From positions 266,655 to 330,654 of the forward strand of contig CAYMEV010000001.1 of the NCBI GenBank assembly GCA_964389675.1: a stretch of 64,000 nucleotides of DNA. The letters run 5' to 3'. Positions 16,960-25,678 of this stretch are shown here, piece by piece (the stretch's first letter is position 1; every line of letters starts with the position of its first letter). This DNA comes from CAYMEV01 sp964389675 [NCBI: uncultured Candidatus Sumerlaeota bacterium] (lineage in GTDB: Bacteria > CAYMEV01). The position numbers and the translations under genes are program-made. Below the pieces are notes generated by a model. It ran no database searches and was not told where the DNA came from. It was given only the letters and a program-made list of their open reading frames with translations.

Positions 16960-18045
16960 ATGGCAAGGATACTATTCAGCTTAAGCTCCTACGGTACAGG
17001 GGGAAAGGAAAAACAGCTCACAGAGATAATACGCGGCATGAGGCACCACAGCATACACCTCCTGTGCAAGAATTACTCCGGGCATTTCTTCCCGTCCATA
17101 AGATCCTGCCTGGACAGCTGCCTGGACCTGGGCAAAAAAAGGCTTTCCCCTTCAGACCTTCTTAGAATAAAAAGATATGTAAAAGGCATAAAACCAGATA
17201 TAGTCATTCCCTTCTGCTTTACAAATGCCAATATAATGCTCTCGCTGAAACATATCTTTCTCATGAAATACCATATCCTGAACTATACCATAAGGGATGT
17301 GATGCCCTTCGGGAACAGGTCATACCTTATAAACAGAATATTCCTCAACCTCCAGAAACATGTCATAGCAAATTCCCTTGCAGGCCTGAAGGCATACAGG
17401 CAGGACGGGAAAAAGGGCAGGTATGTTATAAGAAACGGCTATGATACTTCAAAAATTCTAAAATCCGATCCATCTGAAGCAAGAAAGGCTCTTAATCTTG
17501 ATGATGATTCTTTTATCATATCCATGATTGCAAGGCTTGATAGGACAAAGGACCATGACACACTGCTTCAAGCAGCATCATATCTGAAGGATAAGGGATT
17601 AAATGATATGATCTTTCTTATTACAGGGGATGGAGAAAAAAGAGAATACCTTGCCGACAGGATAATAAGCCTCGGTATTGAAGATTCAGTAAAAATGCTT
17701 GGATACAGAAAAGACATAGAGAATATACTCATTGCATCAGACATCTCACTTCTTCTTTCATACAGTGAAGGCATTCCAAACTCCATTCTGGAATCTTTTG
17801 CATACCGAAGGCCTGTTATAGCAACCGGCTCAGGAGGCATCCCGGAGATCATAGAGGACGGCTCTGAAGGATTCATACTGGATCAGGGGAATTATAAGGC
17901 AATTGCTGAGAAAATACTCTTTCTAAGAAATAATCCAGAAATGATCCAAAAAATGGGAAATAACGGCTACAATAAGCTGCTCGGCAGTTTCAGAATGGAC
18001 AGGCTTCTATTAGAGCTTGAGGAGCTGATAGTAAAACTGCTTTGA
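16960..18045 (+). CDS. Glycosyltransferase family 4 protein
   Basis: The product has 361 residues from ATG 16960, which gives the usual GT4 opening MARILFSLSSYGTGGKEKQL. An upstream ATG at 16888 would add 24 residues without homology-like features. The C-terminal domain contains MIARLDRTKDHDTLL (donor phosphate site) and YSEGIPNSILESF with both Glu of the E-x7-E motif, then PVIATGSGGIPEII. Retaining GT4 enzymes of this type extend repeat units on lipid carriers. It converges on the GT-C membrane protein with only 7 nt between stop codons. Substrate unknown. No strong Shine-Dalgarno is visible at either start. Confidence 0.88.
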   Translation: MARILFSLSSYGTGGKEKQLTEIIRGMRHHSIHLLCKNYSGHFFPSIRSCLDSCLDLGKKRLSPSDLLRIKRYVKGIKPDIVIPFCFTNANIMLSLKHIFLMKYHILNYTIRDVMPFGNRSYLINRIFLNLQKHVIANSLAGLKAYRQDGKKGRYVIRNGYDTSKILKSDPSEARKALNLDDDSFIISMIARLDRTKDHDTLLQAASYLKDKGLNDMIFLITGDGEKREYLADRIISLGIEDSVKMLGYRKDIENILIASDISLLLSYSEGIPNSILESFAYRRPVIATGSGGIPEIIEDGSEGFILDQGNYKAIAEKILFLRNNPEMIQKMGNNGYNKLLGSFRMDRLLLELEELIVKLL

Positions 18046-18052
18046 TAATAGG

Positions 18053-19288
18053 CTATTTCCTGATCCTTATATTGATTATCCTGCCAAATACACAGGAAAT
18101 ATAAATAAACCAGAAGGGAACTGTAATATAAAACATGCGCTTGTATGCACTCAGCAGACTGCTTCCGAAAAGATAAACAAGGATAAATAAAAGGATCAGA
18201 AAGATCTCCTCCGGCATCTTCCTTAAGTTAAGGATGCCCATAAACAGGCTGGCTATAAGAAATGGCAGAAGGAACATATTCGGTATTATGGTAAAGAGAG
18301 CCCTTTTTGCATCCTGTCCTTCAAAGGGATATGAAAAAAGCATCCTTCCTATATTTGCAATCCAGTTGCGAAGATATTTTCCGGGATTATTCCTTATGTT
18401 TATAAAAGCCCGGTTTGTAAGCTCAATATCCCTTGACACCGGGTCCATTTCAAGCACGCTATCAATATACTCACTGTGGTCAGGATCGCCTGCAAGCTCT
18501 TCAAGGCTGTGCCAGTCGCCATGTTCATTCTCATAAGGCGTACTCATTGTGTATAGCGACAGCCCGCCGTTGTCAGCCCAGTAAAAGAACCTGCCCGTAA
18601 GTCTCCATGTATAATAAAGATACGGCATACAGATCACAAGAGCCAGAAGGAATATAAGGAAAGATGTCTTATATTTCTCGGACCTTTTTATAAGGTTTAA
18701 GAAAAGAAGTATCATTATCATTATAACTATACAATAGCCGAACATAACCCTTGTCAGCGCAAGGTAAGCCACAGCCAGTGATGCCGGGAATACCATTGCC
18801 GGATTGATATTCTTCCCGGAAAAGCACTTCAAAAAAAGAAGGCATATAAAGCTTATAAGAAACCACGAAAGGCATTCTGTCAGTATAAATGGGAGTGAAG
18901 CAAATACGGGCAGGTATATCCCGAGAAGGAAAGACAGGCGGAAGGCAGTCTTTTCTGATACATAGAGCGTGAATGCCTTATAGGAGAAGATGAGCGAGAG
19001 ATAAAGCAGAACTCCGTTGGCTATCCTTATTGCAAGCAGGGGCAGTTTCAATGCCAGAAAAGGCAGTATGAACAGCGGGTAGCCAGGCCCGCTGCGCAGG
19101 TAAATATCATGGCCACCCGGGGAATAAAAACCGCTCAACAGGTTATATGCAAGCTTTAAGTATCTGCTTTCATCCCCGAAGAACTGCTCAGGCCTGAATA
19201 CCAGCACCACGGCAATATAAAGCAAAAGGAAAGGCAGAAGCTTAATTCCTGTTTTGAGTTCTGAAAGCCGATTTACGAACTTGCCCAT
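18053..19288 (-). CDS. GT-C fold membrane glycosyltransferase (GT39/ArnT-like)
   Basis: The 411-residue polytopic protein has about ten membrane segments. The first extracytoplasmic loop carries FFGDESRYLKLAYNL, the acidic DE motif that GT39/ArnT/PMT-type enzymes use for catalysis. RSGPGYPLFI lies in the next segment. These enzymes take the sugar from a polyprenyl-phosphate donor and act on the outer side of the inner membrane. A distal soluble domain is short. The acceptor could be lipid A, a glycan or protein; the sequence does not tell. It converges with the upstream GT4 gene and is divergent from the flippase. Confidence 0.8.
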   Translation of the reverse strand: MGKFVNRLSELKTGIKLLPFLLLYIAVVLVFRPEQFFGDESRYLKLAYNLLSGFYSPGGHDIYLRSGPGYPLFILPFLALKLPLLAIRIANGVLLYLSLIFSYKAFTLYVSEKTAFRLSFLLGIYLPVFASLPFILTECLSWFLISFICLLFLKCFSGKNINPAMVFPASLAVAYLALTRVMFGYCIVIMIMILLFLNLIKRSEKYKTSFLIFLLALVICMPYLYYTWRLTGRFFYWADNGGLSLYTMSTPYENEHGDWHSLEELAGDPDHSEYIDSVLEMDPVSRDIELTNRAFINIRNNPGKYLRNWIANIGRMLFSYPFEGQDAKRALFTIIPNMFLLPFLIASLFMGILNLRKMPEEIFLILLFILVYLFGSSLLSAYKRMFYITVPFWFIYISCVFGRIINIRIRK

Positions 19289-19327
19289 ATATTAATGATA
19301 CCAATTTTTCGAATTTGTCAAAATATA

Positions 19328-19355
19328 TTGTATTTTTGGCCACATCTTTTATACT
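19328..19355 (+). promoter_or_regulatory. Promoter candidate for the flippase gene
   Basis: TTGTAT (19328-19333) and TATACT (19350-19355) are separated by 16 bp. Transcription would start about 15 nt before the ATG at 19377, so the leader is short and the alternative ATG at 19386 is also possible. Confidence 0.4.
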
Positions 19356-19376
19356 CATCTTAAATTACCATAAAAG

Positions 19377-20891
19377 ATGGCGTTTATGAACCAGAGAAGA
19401 CACGGCATTATTCTTTCCTATTTTGACCTGTTCATACACATCGCCATAGGTCTCCTTTTTCTCCCTTTCATGCTGAGGATGCTGGGAAAGGGACAGTATG
19501 GCATATACGCCATAGCAGGCTCCCTTGCAGGGTATATGCTGATAATGGATTTCGGCCTGAGCAACGGTATAGTAAGGTATATTTCCAGATACAGGGCACA
19601 GAATGACAGGAAAAGCGAGGAAAGCTTTCTTTCTGTCATCTTTATGCTTTATCTGTCAATATCTATTATCGTTATTGTGGCAGGCTTTATAATAAGGATA
19701 TATATACCGGATATATTTGCCGGTTCCCTTGATATAGAAGAATCGGAGAAGCTTCAGATAATTTTCGGCATTTTCATTCTGGGCTTTGCCTTCTCCTTTT
19801 TTTCAAATGCATTTACCGGCATACTCAAAGCATATGAAAGGTTTGTATTCATAAATATCTCGAATATAATAAGACAGCTCGTCCGTGTCTCTGTCCTTGT
19901 AATCTTCCTGAAGCTGGGCTATAAAATAATTGCAGTAGCAATTATTGAGACCTCCATAGCCATTCTCTTTTCCGTTGCCAGCTTCATATATATCTCTCTT
20001 ATACTGCGGATAAGGCCAAAGTTTCATCATGTAAGCAGAAGCTATATTGCTGACATATTCAGGTATTCTTTCCTGATATTCATCATGGTCATAGCTGATG
20101 AAATATACTGGAAGCTGGACAATATCATACTGGGCATCATGACAAACGCAGGCATTGTTGCCGTATATGCTGTAGGCATGCGCCTGTGCATGTATTTTAT
20201 GCGCTTTTCCGTGTCCATAATTAGGGTCTTTTTCCCGCGGATCGTTCATATGGTGGAGAAAAATGCCACAGGGAAAGAGCTTACCGACATAATGATAAGG
20301 ACAGGGCGTATCCAGGCACTTGTTATGTGGCTGCTGGCTTCAGGATTCATGCTCTTCGGCAGGAGCTTCATTATCTTATGGGTAGGAAGAGAGTATATAG
20401 ATGCCTATTATATAGTCCTGCTGATCATGCTCCCATTATCAGTCTTCCTTACGCAGAACATGGGGATACATATACTGCAGGCAAAGGACAGGCACTATTT
20501 TCGATGCAGAGTACTCTTTATAATAAGCCTTATTAATATCGTACTGACAGTAGTGCTAATAAGGCTCTATGGCATCCTGGGAGCCGCAGCGGCAACATCA
20601 GCAGGGCTTTTTCTGGGCAATATAATCCTCCTTAACATATACTATCACAGATCAATAGGGCTGGATATGATAAGGTTCTACAAAGAACTCTGTAAGGGTA
20701 TTCTTCCCTCACTTTTTATAATATCAGCTGCAGGTTGGGCAATCTCTCTTTATAATGCCCCTTCCTGGGCTTCATTTGTCCTTCAGCTTTCCGCCTTTAC
20801 TACCCTATATGCCGCTTTCATGTGGCGCTTTGCACTGAACAGCTATGAAAAAGGGCTTGTATTAAGCCTGTTAAAGCTCAGGTTCAATTAA
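19377..20891 (+). CDS. Wzx-type polysaccharide flippase (PST/MOP family)
   Basis: The product has 504 residues with about 12-14 hydrophobic segments over the full length. The N-terminus MLRMLGKGQYGIYAI... and FGLSNGIVRYISRYRA are typical for the PST family. These proteins flip undecaprenyl-linked repeat units from the cytoplasmic to the periplasmic leaflet. The middle has the WKLDNIILGIM membrane motif common in Wzx proteins. The length agrees with the family. Neighbouring GT4, GT-C and WcaJ-like genes provide the expected substrate-making enzymes. Start at 19377 or 19386 (MNQRRHG). Confidence 0.9.
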   Translation: MAFMNQRRHGIILSYFDLFIHIAIGLLFLPFMLRMLGKGQYGIYAIAGSLAGYMLIMDFGLSNGIVRYISRYRAQNDRKSEESFLSVIFMLYLSISIIVIVAGFIIRIYIPDIFAGSLDIEESEKLQIIFGIFILGFAFSFFSNAFTGILKAYERFVFINISNIIRQLVRVSVLVIFLKLGYKIIAVAIIETSIAILFSVASFIYISLILRIRPKFHHVSRSYIADIFRYSFLIFIMVIADEIYWKLDNIILGIMTNAGIVAVYAVGMRLCMYFMRFSVSIIRVFFPRIVHMVEKNATGKELTDIMIRTGRIQALVMWLLASGFMLFGRSFIILWVGREYIDAYYIVLLIMLPLSVFLTQNMGIHILQAKDRHYFRCRVLFIISLINIVLTVVLIRLYGILGAAAATSAGLFLGNIILLNIYYHRSIGLDMIRFYKELCKGILPSLFIISAAGWAISLYNAPSWASFVLQLSAFTTLYAAFMWRFALNSYEKGLVLSLLKLRFN

Positions 20892-21084
20892 TATTATTTT
20901 CCCCTGATCTATTATTTTTAATGGCTTCCTAAAACTGCTTAGATTAATTAAAATTTTAAAAATCTTCTTGATTAATTTTGACGTATGCTATATTATGTAT
21001 TATTAGCAGGGAGTTTTATATACTTGTGAATTTCAGATTTTAATTTGTTCATAATGAATTATTTAATATAAGGGAGGTTTTTAT

Positions 21085-23370
21085 ATGAAAAAACCAATTA
21101 TGATCTTTGCCGCACTGGTTCTAATCTTAAGTTTCTTTAGCTTTTCAGATACCAATATGGCGTTTATAAATTCAGATGGCAATTCTGAGGCATCAAGCCT
21201 CGAGAGCAATAAGTTCCTGTCAGAGGCAAAGGCAGCGCCCACTGCCCCTTCAGGACTGGCAGTTGCCACAGTAAACTGCACCCAGATACTGCTCACATGG
21301 ACTGATAATTCCGGGGATGAGCAGGGATTCAAGGTTGAAAGAAGGGTAGGGGCCGATCCCTATGTCCAGGTAGGAAATGCAGCAGCCAATTTTGCCATCC
21401 AGTCACCATGGACAGGCACACTTAGCTACCTTGACAAGAACCTTGACCCAAATACTACCTATGAATACAGGATATGCGCCTATAATATCGATGGAGATTC
21501 CGCCTATACTGCATCAGACAGCGATACTACCTACAACTACGGTGATTTCTATGTATCTGATGATATAGTAGGCAACCTCAGAATAGTCCCGGGTACTGAC
21601 AATGACGGTTTCACACAGGGTTCGCCAACCACGGAGCCATGCAGCTATACGGATGAGACTGAATTTACCCATATTTTAACCCGTGACCTTGCTGTAATGC
21701 CTACAGAGGTTACCCGCCAGATGTGGGCAGACCTCAAGACAGCCCAGTCCACACTGCCTTCTGACCCGTCAAATACTGGTATGAGCAGCACCATGACGCA
21801 TCCTGTGCAGAATGTTACATGGTATGAGACCGTGCTTTTTGCAAACATCCTTTCCCTTGAACAGGGCCTGGAGCGTGTATATTACAAAGATGAAGCACTC
21901 TCAACTGTCGTTGACAGCACGAATTATTCAAGCGGTGCTATCTACATAGACCCTAATGCCGACGGTTTCAGGCTCCCTACTGAGGGAGAATGGGAGCATT
22001 TCACCCGTGCAGGGACGGCCACCCCGTTCTGGATAGATGAAACAAACTATGATGCAACTACATGCACAAGCTCCGATCCTGCTGACCTGCCATACCTGGC
22101 AACAGTCGCAGCCTACAGGGGCACTGAAGGAAGGAAACCGGCACAGGCAGCCCAGTATTCAGCCAATCCATGGGGCCTTTATGATGTACATGGCAATGTA
22201 TGGGAATTTTGCTGGGACTTGTACGGGACATACCCGACAGGGACAGTAAAGGACTATATGGGCGATGAGAACGGGACCAACAGGGTATGCCGCGGAGGCT
22301 CCTTTATTGGATACCCGAATGAGATAAGGTCAGCGGTCAGGGAAGCCAATAACCCTGCCAGCAGGAACAACAGGATCGGCTTCAGGCTTGTAAGGCCTGT
22401 TTATCATGATCATGTCTATGAACGTGATACCATAGCCGAAAATATGATATATGTCCCTGAAACAGGCTCAGCAGGATTTACACAGGGTTCACCCCTTGCA
22501 GAAGATCCTGATGAAGGAGGAGGTGACCCACCTTGCGCACAGGAGAGGGAAACACCTCAGTTCAACCATCAGCTTACAAGAAGGATCATTGTCATGGAAA
22601 CAGAGGTAACCAGGAAGATGTGGACAAAGCTCAGAGCACTCCAGACCACGCTCCCTGCAGACCCTAGCCATGAGATCTGGAGCCCTGGGCCAAACCATCC
22701 TGTAAACAGCATCACCTACAGGGAGGCAATACTGTTTGCCAATCTCCTCTCAGCACAGCAGGGCCATACTCCATGCTACTATGCTGATTCAGGATATACT
22801 GATGTCATAGATGCAACAGACTATTTGAGCGCTACCATATACTTTGACTGGGATGCAGACGGTTTCAGGCTTCCTACAGAGGGGGAATGGGAATATTTCG
22901 CAAGGGCTGGCACTACAGGGCCGTTCCATTATGATGAGCCTGCTTATAACGATACAAGCTGCGATGACAACAATCCCACCGAGGGTACACTTACAGTCCT
23001 TGATGATATTGCTGTCTACAGGGCAAACTCCCATAACGGGTCCTACAAAGGCTATACCGATGCCTCCGCAAGCCCTGTTAAAAGCAAGCTTGAGAGCCCG
23101 TGGAACCTCTATGATATTTACGGCAATGTATGGGAAAGATGCTATGACGGCTATCACAATGACCCTGAGGTTGATTATCCTTCAACTGGCCAGACAGATT
23201 ATATCTCCTCATCCACAGAAGCAGCAAGGATCCACAGGGGAGGCGGATTCTGGAGCCGTGCAGAGCACTGCAGGTCAGCAGTGCGCTACAGCTACAGGGC
23301 TGAAACAGCCATAGGGTTCCGCCTTGTAAGGACCATTACACTGTCCAAATTCAGCCGTAAGATAAAATAA
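21085..23370 (+). CDS. Exported protein: fibronectin III plus two SUMF1/FGE-like domains
   Basis: The product has 761 residues. The signal peptide is about 1-26. A fibronectin type III-like domain follows (about 52-150, with APTAPSGLAV and YEYRICAYN). Two SUMF1/EgtB/PvdO-type (C-type-lectin-like) domains then occupy about 155-437 and 450-755. Each has GFRLPTEGEWE, NxWxLYDxxGNVWE, an RGG[SG]F turn and a closing IGFRLVR. Formylglycine-generating enzymes need a Cys pair just after RGGSF. In domain 1 both positions are replaced, and in domain 2 only the second Cys is kept (RGGGFWSRAEHC). Formylglycine activity is therefore unlikely. A strong GGGAGG site precedes the ATG. An intrinsic terminator follows, so it is probably monocistronic. 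Role unknown; binding or scaffold function seems likelier than catalysis. Confidence 0.85.
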   Translation: MKKPIMIFAALVLILSFFSFSDTNMAFINSDGNSEASSLESNKFLSEAKAAPTAPSGLAVATVNCTQILLTWTDNSGDEQGFKVERRVGADPYVQVGNAAANFAIQSPWTGTLSYLDKNLDPNTTYEYRICAYNIDGDSAYTASDSDTTYNYGDFYVSDDIVGNLRIVPGTDNDGFTQGSPTTEPCSYTDETEFTHILTRDLAVMPTEVTRQMWADLKTAQSTLPSDPSNTGMSSTMTHPVQNVTWYETVLFANILSLEQGLERVYYKDEALSTVVDSTNYSSGAIYIDPNADGFRLPTEGEWEHFTRAGTATPFWIDETNYDATTCTSSDPADLPYLATVAAYRGTEGRKPAQAAQYSANPWGLYDVHGNVWEFCWDLYGTYPTGTVKDYMGDENGTNRVCRGGSFIGYPNEIRSAVREANNPASRNNRIGFRLVRPVYHDHVYERDTIAENMIYVPETGSAGFTQGSPLAEDPDEGGGDPPCAQERETPQFNHQLTRRIIVMETEVTRKMWTKLRALQTTLPADPSHEIWSPGPNHPVNSITYREAILFANLLSAQQGHTPCYYADSGYTDVIDATDYLSATIYFDWDADGFRLPTEGEWEYFARAGTTGPFHYDEPAYNDTSCDDNNPTEGTLTVLDDIAVYRANSHNGSYKGYTDASASPVKSKLESPWNLYDIYGNVWERCYDGYHNDPEVDYPSTGQTDYISSSTEAARIHRGGGFWSRAEHCRSAVRYSYRAETAIGFRLVRTITLSKFSRKIK

Positions 23371-23380
23371 AACTTAAAAT

Positions 23381-24475
23381 TTAAACAGAGGGCCAGTGGG
23401 GATTCCCCCCTGGCCCTTTTTCTTTTATAAGGCTGATTAAAAGGTTCTCCAGATCATCTATTCCCTTTTCAAAAGAAAAATATCCAGTTGCAAAATCATA
23501 AGCCCTCTTCCCCATTTCCTCCCTTAGATCCTTCTTTTCAATAAGCTTTCTTGCATATCTTTCAAACCTGTCCATATCATTATGAGCAGTATACCCTGTT
23601 TCCTTTTCCTTTATATACCCCCCCGGGTCAAACCCAAGGCTTAGTGAAGGCTTCTTCTGCATCCATGCCTGGACGAACACATTCCCGAATCCCTCAGGCT
23701 CACATGTATGGACATGGAACAGGCTGCTTTTTAATATACCGTTTATCTCTTCAAAACTCTTTGCCCCAATGTAATACAGATTATCCGGACAGTCTCTGCC
23801 ATCCGCTATCCACCTGTAGGCATCATCCGAGAGCATTCCTGCCATGAGGAAATCTATCCCCGTATCCCTCATCCTTTCTGCAAGCTCAATGAATTTCTCA
23901 GGCCTTTTTACCCTTCTTAAATTTGATACCCAGGCACAATAAGGACGGGGCCAGCTAAAATCAATACAATCACTCTCCATCAAAAGAGGCAGAAATACCT
24001 CCTTATCCGGGTCAATATTCCCCATGATCTGCCTGTTTATGGATATGATCAGGTCAGAATGCTTTACTGCCCCGTACTGCCACCTGTTCCTTATCATCTT
24101 GATAAACCTGATTACAGGGTTTCTAACCCTGTAATCAGCATACCAGGGATCCAGCATGGACCTGCTGCATAATACAAAGACAAAGGGTATATTCCTTTTT
24201 TTTACAGCCCTTAAGGACTGCCTGAGAAAGCTTCTGTAATACCTCCAGTAAATTATATCAGGCCTGCTGTCCAGTATAGCCCTGATCAAGGACGCGCTGT
24301 CCTTCCTGCATGTTATTACATCATAAGGGCTTTCATAGCTTTTATTCCTACCCCCAGGGGCTATATATGCAATATAATGCCCCCTTTTTGAAAGCCCCCT
24401 TGCAATAATGTCGCTCTGTACCTCACTTCCACCGGGTGCATCCGCTTTATGGCTGTTTACTATCGCAATTCTCAT
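23381..24475 (-). CDS. Glycosyltransferase family 4 protein
   Basis: The 364-residue GT-B enzyme opens with RIAIVNSHKADAPGGSEVQS, the N-terminal Gly-rich loop. The C-terminal part has WVSNLRRVKRPEKFIELA and EPEGFGNVFVQAWMQKKP. In the second, the last Glu of E-x7-E is Gln, a variant seen in a recognised GT4 subset. Its last dozen codons are read through the terminator hairpin of the convergent SUMF1-type gene, which may have extended the tail. It probably contributes to the adjacent surface-glycan pathway. It is divergent from the GT2 gene at 24.5 kb. Confidence 0.88.
   Translation of the reverse strand: MRIAIVNSHKADAPGGSEVQSDIIARGLSKRGHYIAYIAPGGRNKSYESPYDVITCRKDSASLIRAILDSRPDIIYWRYYRSFLRQSLRAVKKRNIPFVFVLCSRSMLDPWYADYRVRNPVIRFIKMIRNRWQYGAVKHSDLIISINRQIMGNIDPDKEVFLPLLMESDCIDFSWPRPYCAWVSNLRRVKRPEKFIELAERMRDTGIDFLMAGMLSDDAYRWIADGRDCPDNLYYIGAKSFEEINGILKSSLFHVHTCEPEGFGNVFVQAWMQKKPSLSLGFDPGGYIKEKETGYTAHNDMDRFERYARKLIEKKDLREEMGKRAYDFATGYFSFEKGIDDLENLLISLIKEKGPGGNPHWPSV
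23389..23425 (+). terminator. Intrinsic terminator after the SUMF1-type gene
   Basis: Stem AGGGCCAG (23389-23396) and CTGGCCCT (23410-23417) with additional G/C pairing inside, followed by TTTTTCTTTT. It lies 19 nt after the stop codon and overlaps the 3' end of the convergent GT4 coding sequence. Confidence 0.8.
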
Positions 24476-24534
24476 ATTTCTATTATATTTATTACCTTGC
24501 AGGTATTCAAGAGCAAAATATCTTTGCTTAATTA

Positions 24535-25524
24535 ATGTATCATCATTATTATATATATCGGAGGTTTGTAAAAATATTTTCTGCAGTAATACCCCTTTAT
24601 AATAAGCAAAAGCATATAAAAAGCGCCCTGGACTCTGTCCTGGGCCAGCTATATGAGCCCTCGGAGATAATAATAATAAATGACGGTTCCACTGACAAAG
24701 GCCCCGATATTGTCAAAGCCTGCAGGGACCTGAGGATCATGATGATAACACAGCAGAACAAAGGCCCTGCCTCTGCCAGGAATACCGGGATAAGGATAGC
24801 CCGGTACCCCTTTATTGCCTTTCTTGATGCTGATGATGAGTGGAAGCCTGATTTTCTGAAAAGCATAAAGGGCCTGATCAGAGAATTCCCTGGATGCGGC
24901 CTCTATGCAACAGGATATGATGTTATAAGAAAAACAGGATCAATACAGAGCATAACAGCCCGCAGTCTATCCCCTGGCTGGAAGGGCATCCTTGAAAATT
25001 ATTTCAAAACCTGCCTTAAGGACCAGGTGGTATGTTCCTCCTCAACTGTTATGCCTAAAAGCACATTCAGTAAAACAGGCTTTTTCAAGGAGCATGCAAA
25101 AAGGGGCGAAGACCTTGATATGTGGGCAAGGACAGCACTCATATCCGGTATTGCATATTACAATACACCCTGCGCGGTAAGGCATCTGGATGCAGATAAC
25201 AGGACAGCAGAAAATGAAGAGCCGAGAAGCTTTGTATTCCTTGAAGAAGCTGAAAAAAACAGAAATTACCCGTATCTTTCAGAATATACAGCCAAGGTCC
25301 AGCTCATCTATATTGAATACCTTCTTAGAAATTCAGCCGGAGCTAAAGCAAGAGAAACACTCAAAAGCATAAAGGGAACAGAGATATATAAGAACAGGTA
25401 CAGGTTTTTTTATATCCTCTCATTTCTCCCCGGCATAATTACAAGATCTGTATTTTTTATTTTAAGGGTCTTTTCCTTTATTTTACGCAGATTAAGAAGG
25501 CTGACCGGAAGAACCTGCAACTAA
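24535..25524 (+). CDS. Glycosyltransferase family 2 protein
   Basis: The 329-residue GT-A enzyme has IPLYNKQKHI near the N-terminus, IIINDGSTDKG (UDP-sugar site) and AFLDADDEWKP (metal-binding DxD). An acceptor-side EDLDMWAR segment follows near 215, and a hydrophobic basic C-terminus suggests membrane association. The ATG at 24535 has no Shine-Dalgarno and adds 13 residues. GGAGG at 24560-24564 is instead spaced 9 nt before an in-frame ATA codon (24574), from which the protein would read (M)FSAVIPLYNK, the usual family start. It is either a rare ATA start or an N-terminal extension. The next gene is the first of the four exported modular proteins. Confidence 0.88.
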   Translation: MYHHYYIYRRFVKIFSAVIPLYNKQKHIKSALDSVLGQLYEPSEIIIINDGSTDKGPDIVKACRDLRIMMITQQNKGPASARNTGIRIARYPFIAFLDADDEWKPDFLKSIKGLIREFPGCGLYATGYDVIRKTGSIQSITARSLSPGWKGILENYFKTCLKDQVVCSSSTVMPKSTFSKTGFFKEHAKRGEDLDMWARTALISGIAYYNTPCAVRHLDADNRTAENEEPRSFVFLEEAEKNRNYPYLSEYTAKVQLIYIEYLLRNSAGAKARETLKSIKGTEIYKNRYRFFYILSFLPGIITRSVFFILRVFSFILRRLRRLTGRTCN

Positions 25525-25619
25525 TCATCTTTGTAAAACATCAGGATTGCATGGCTTGCCTCTTTCTTCAATGATATTACCTTATTACTCTTAGATATGT
25601 GCATTATTTTTATTCTATT

Positions 25620-25647
25620 TTGATAAAACATATAAAGCGGGTATAAT
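25620..25647 (+). promoter_or_regulatory. Promoter of the 612-residue modular exported protein
   Basis: TTGATA (25620-25625) and an exact TATAAT (25642-25647) are separated by 16 bp. The predicted start is about 25 nt before the ATG at 25679. Confidence 0.58.
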
Positions 25648-25678
25648 GTATATTATAAATAAATAAAAGGGTGCAACA

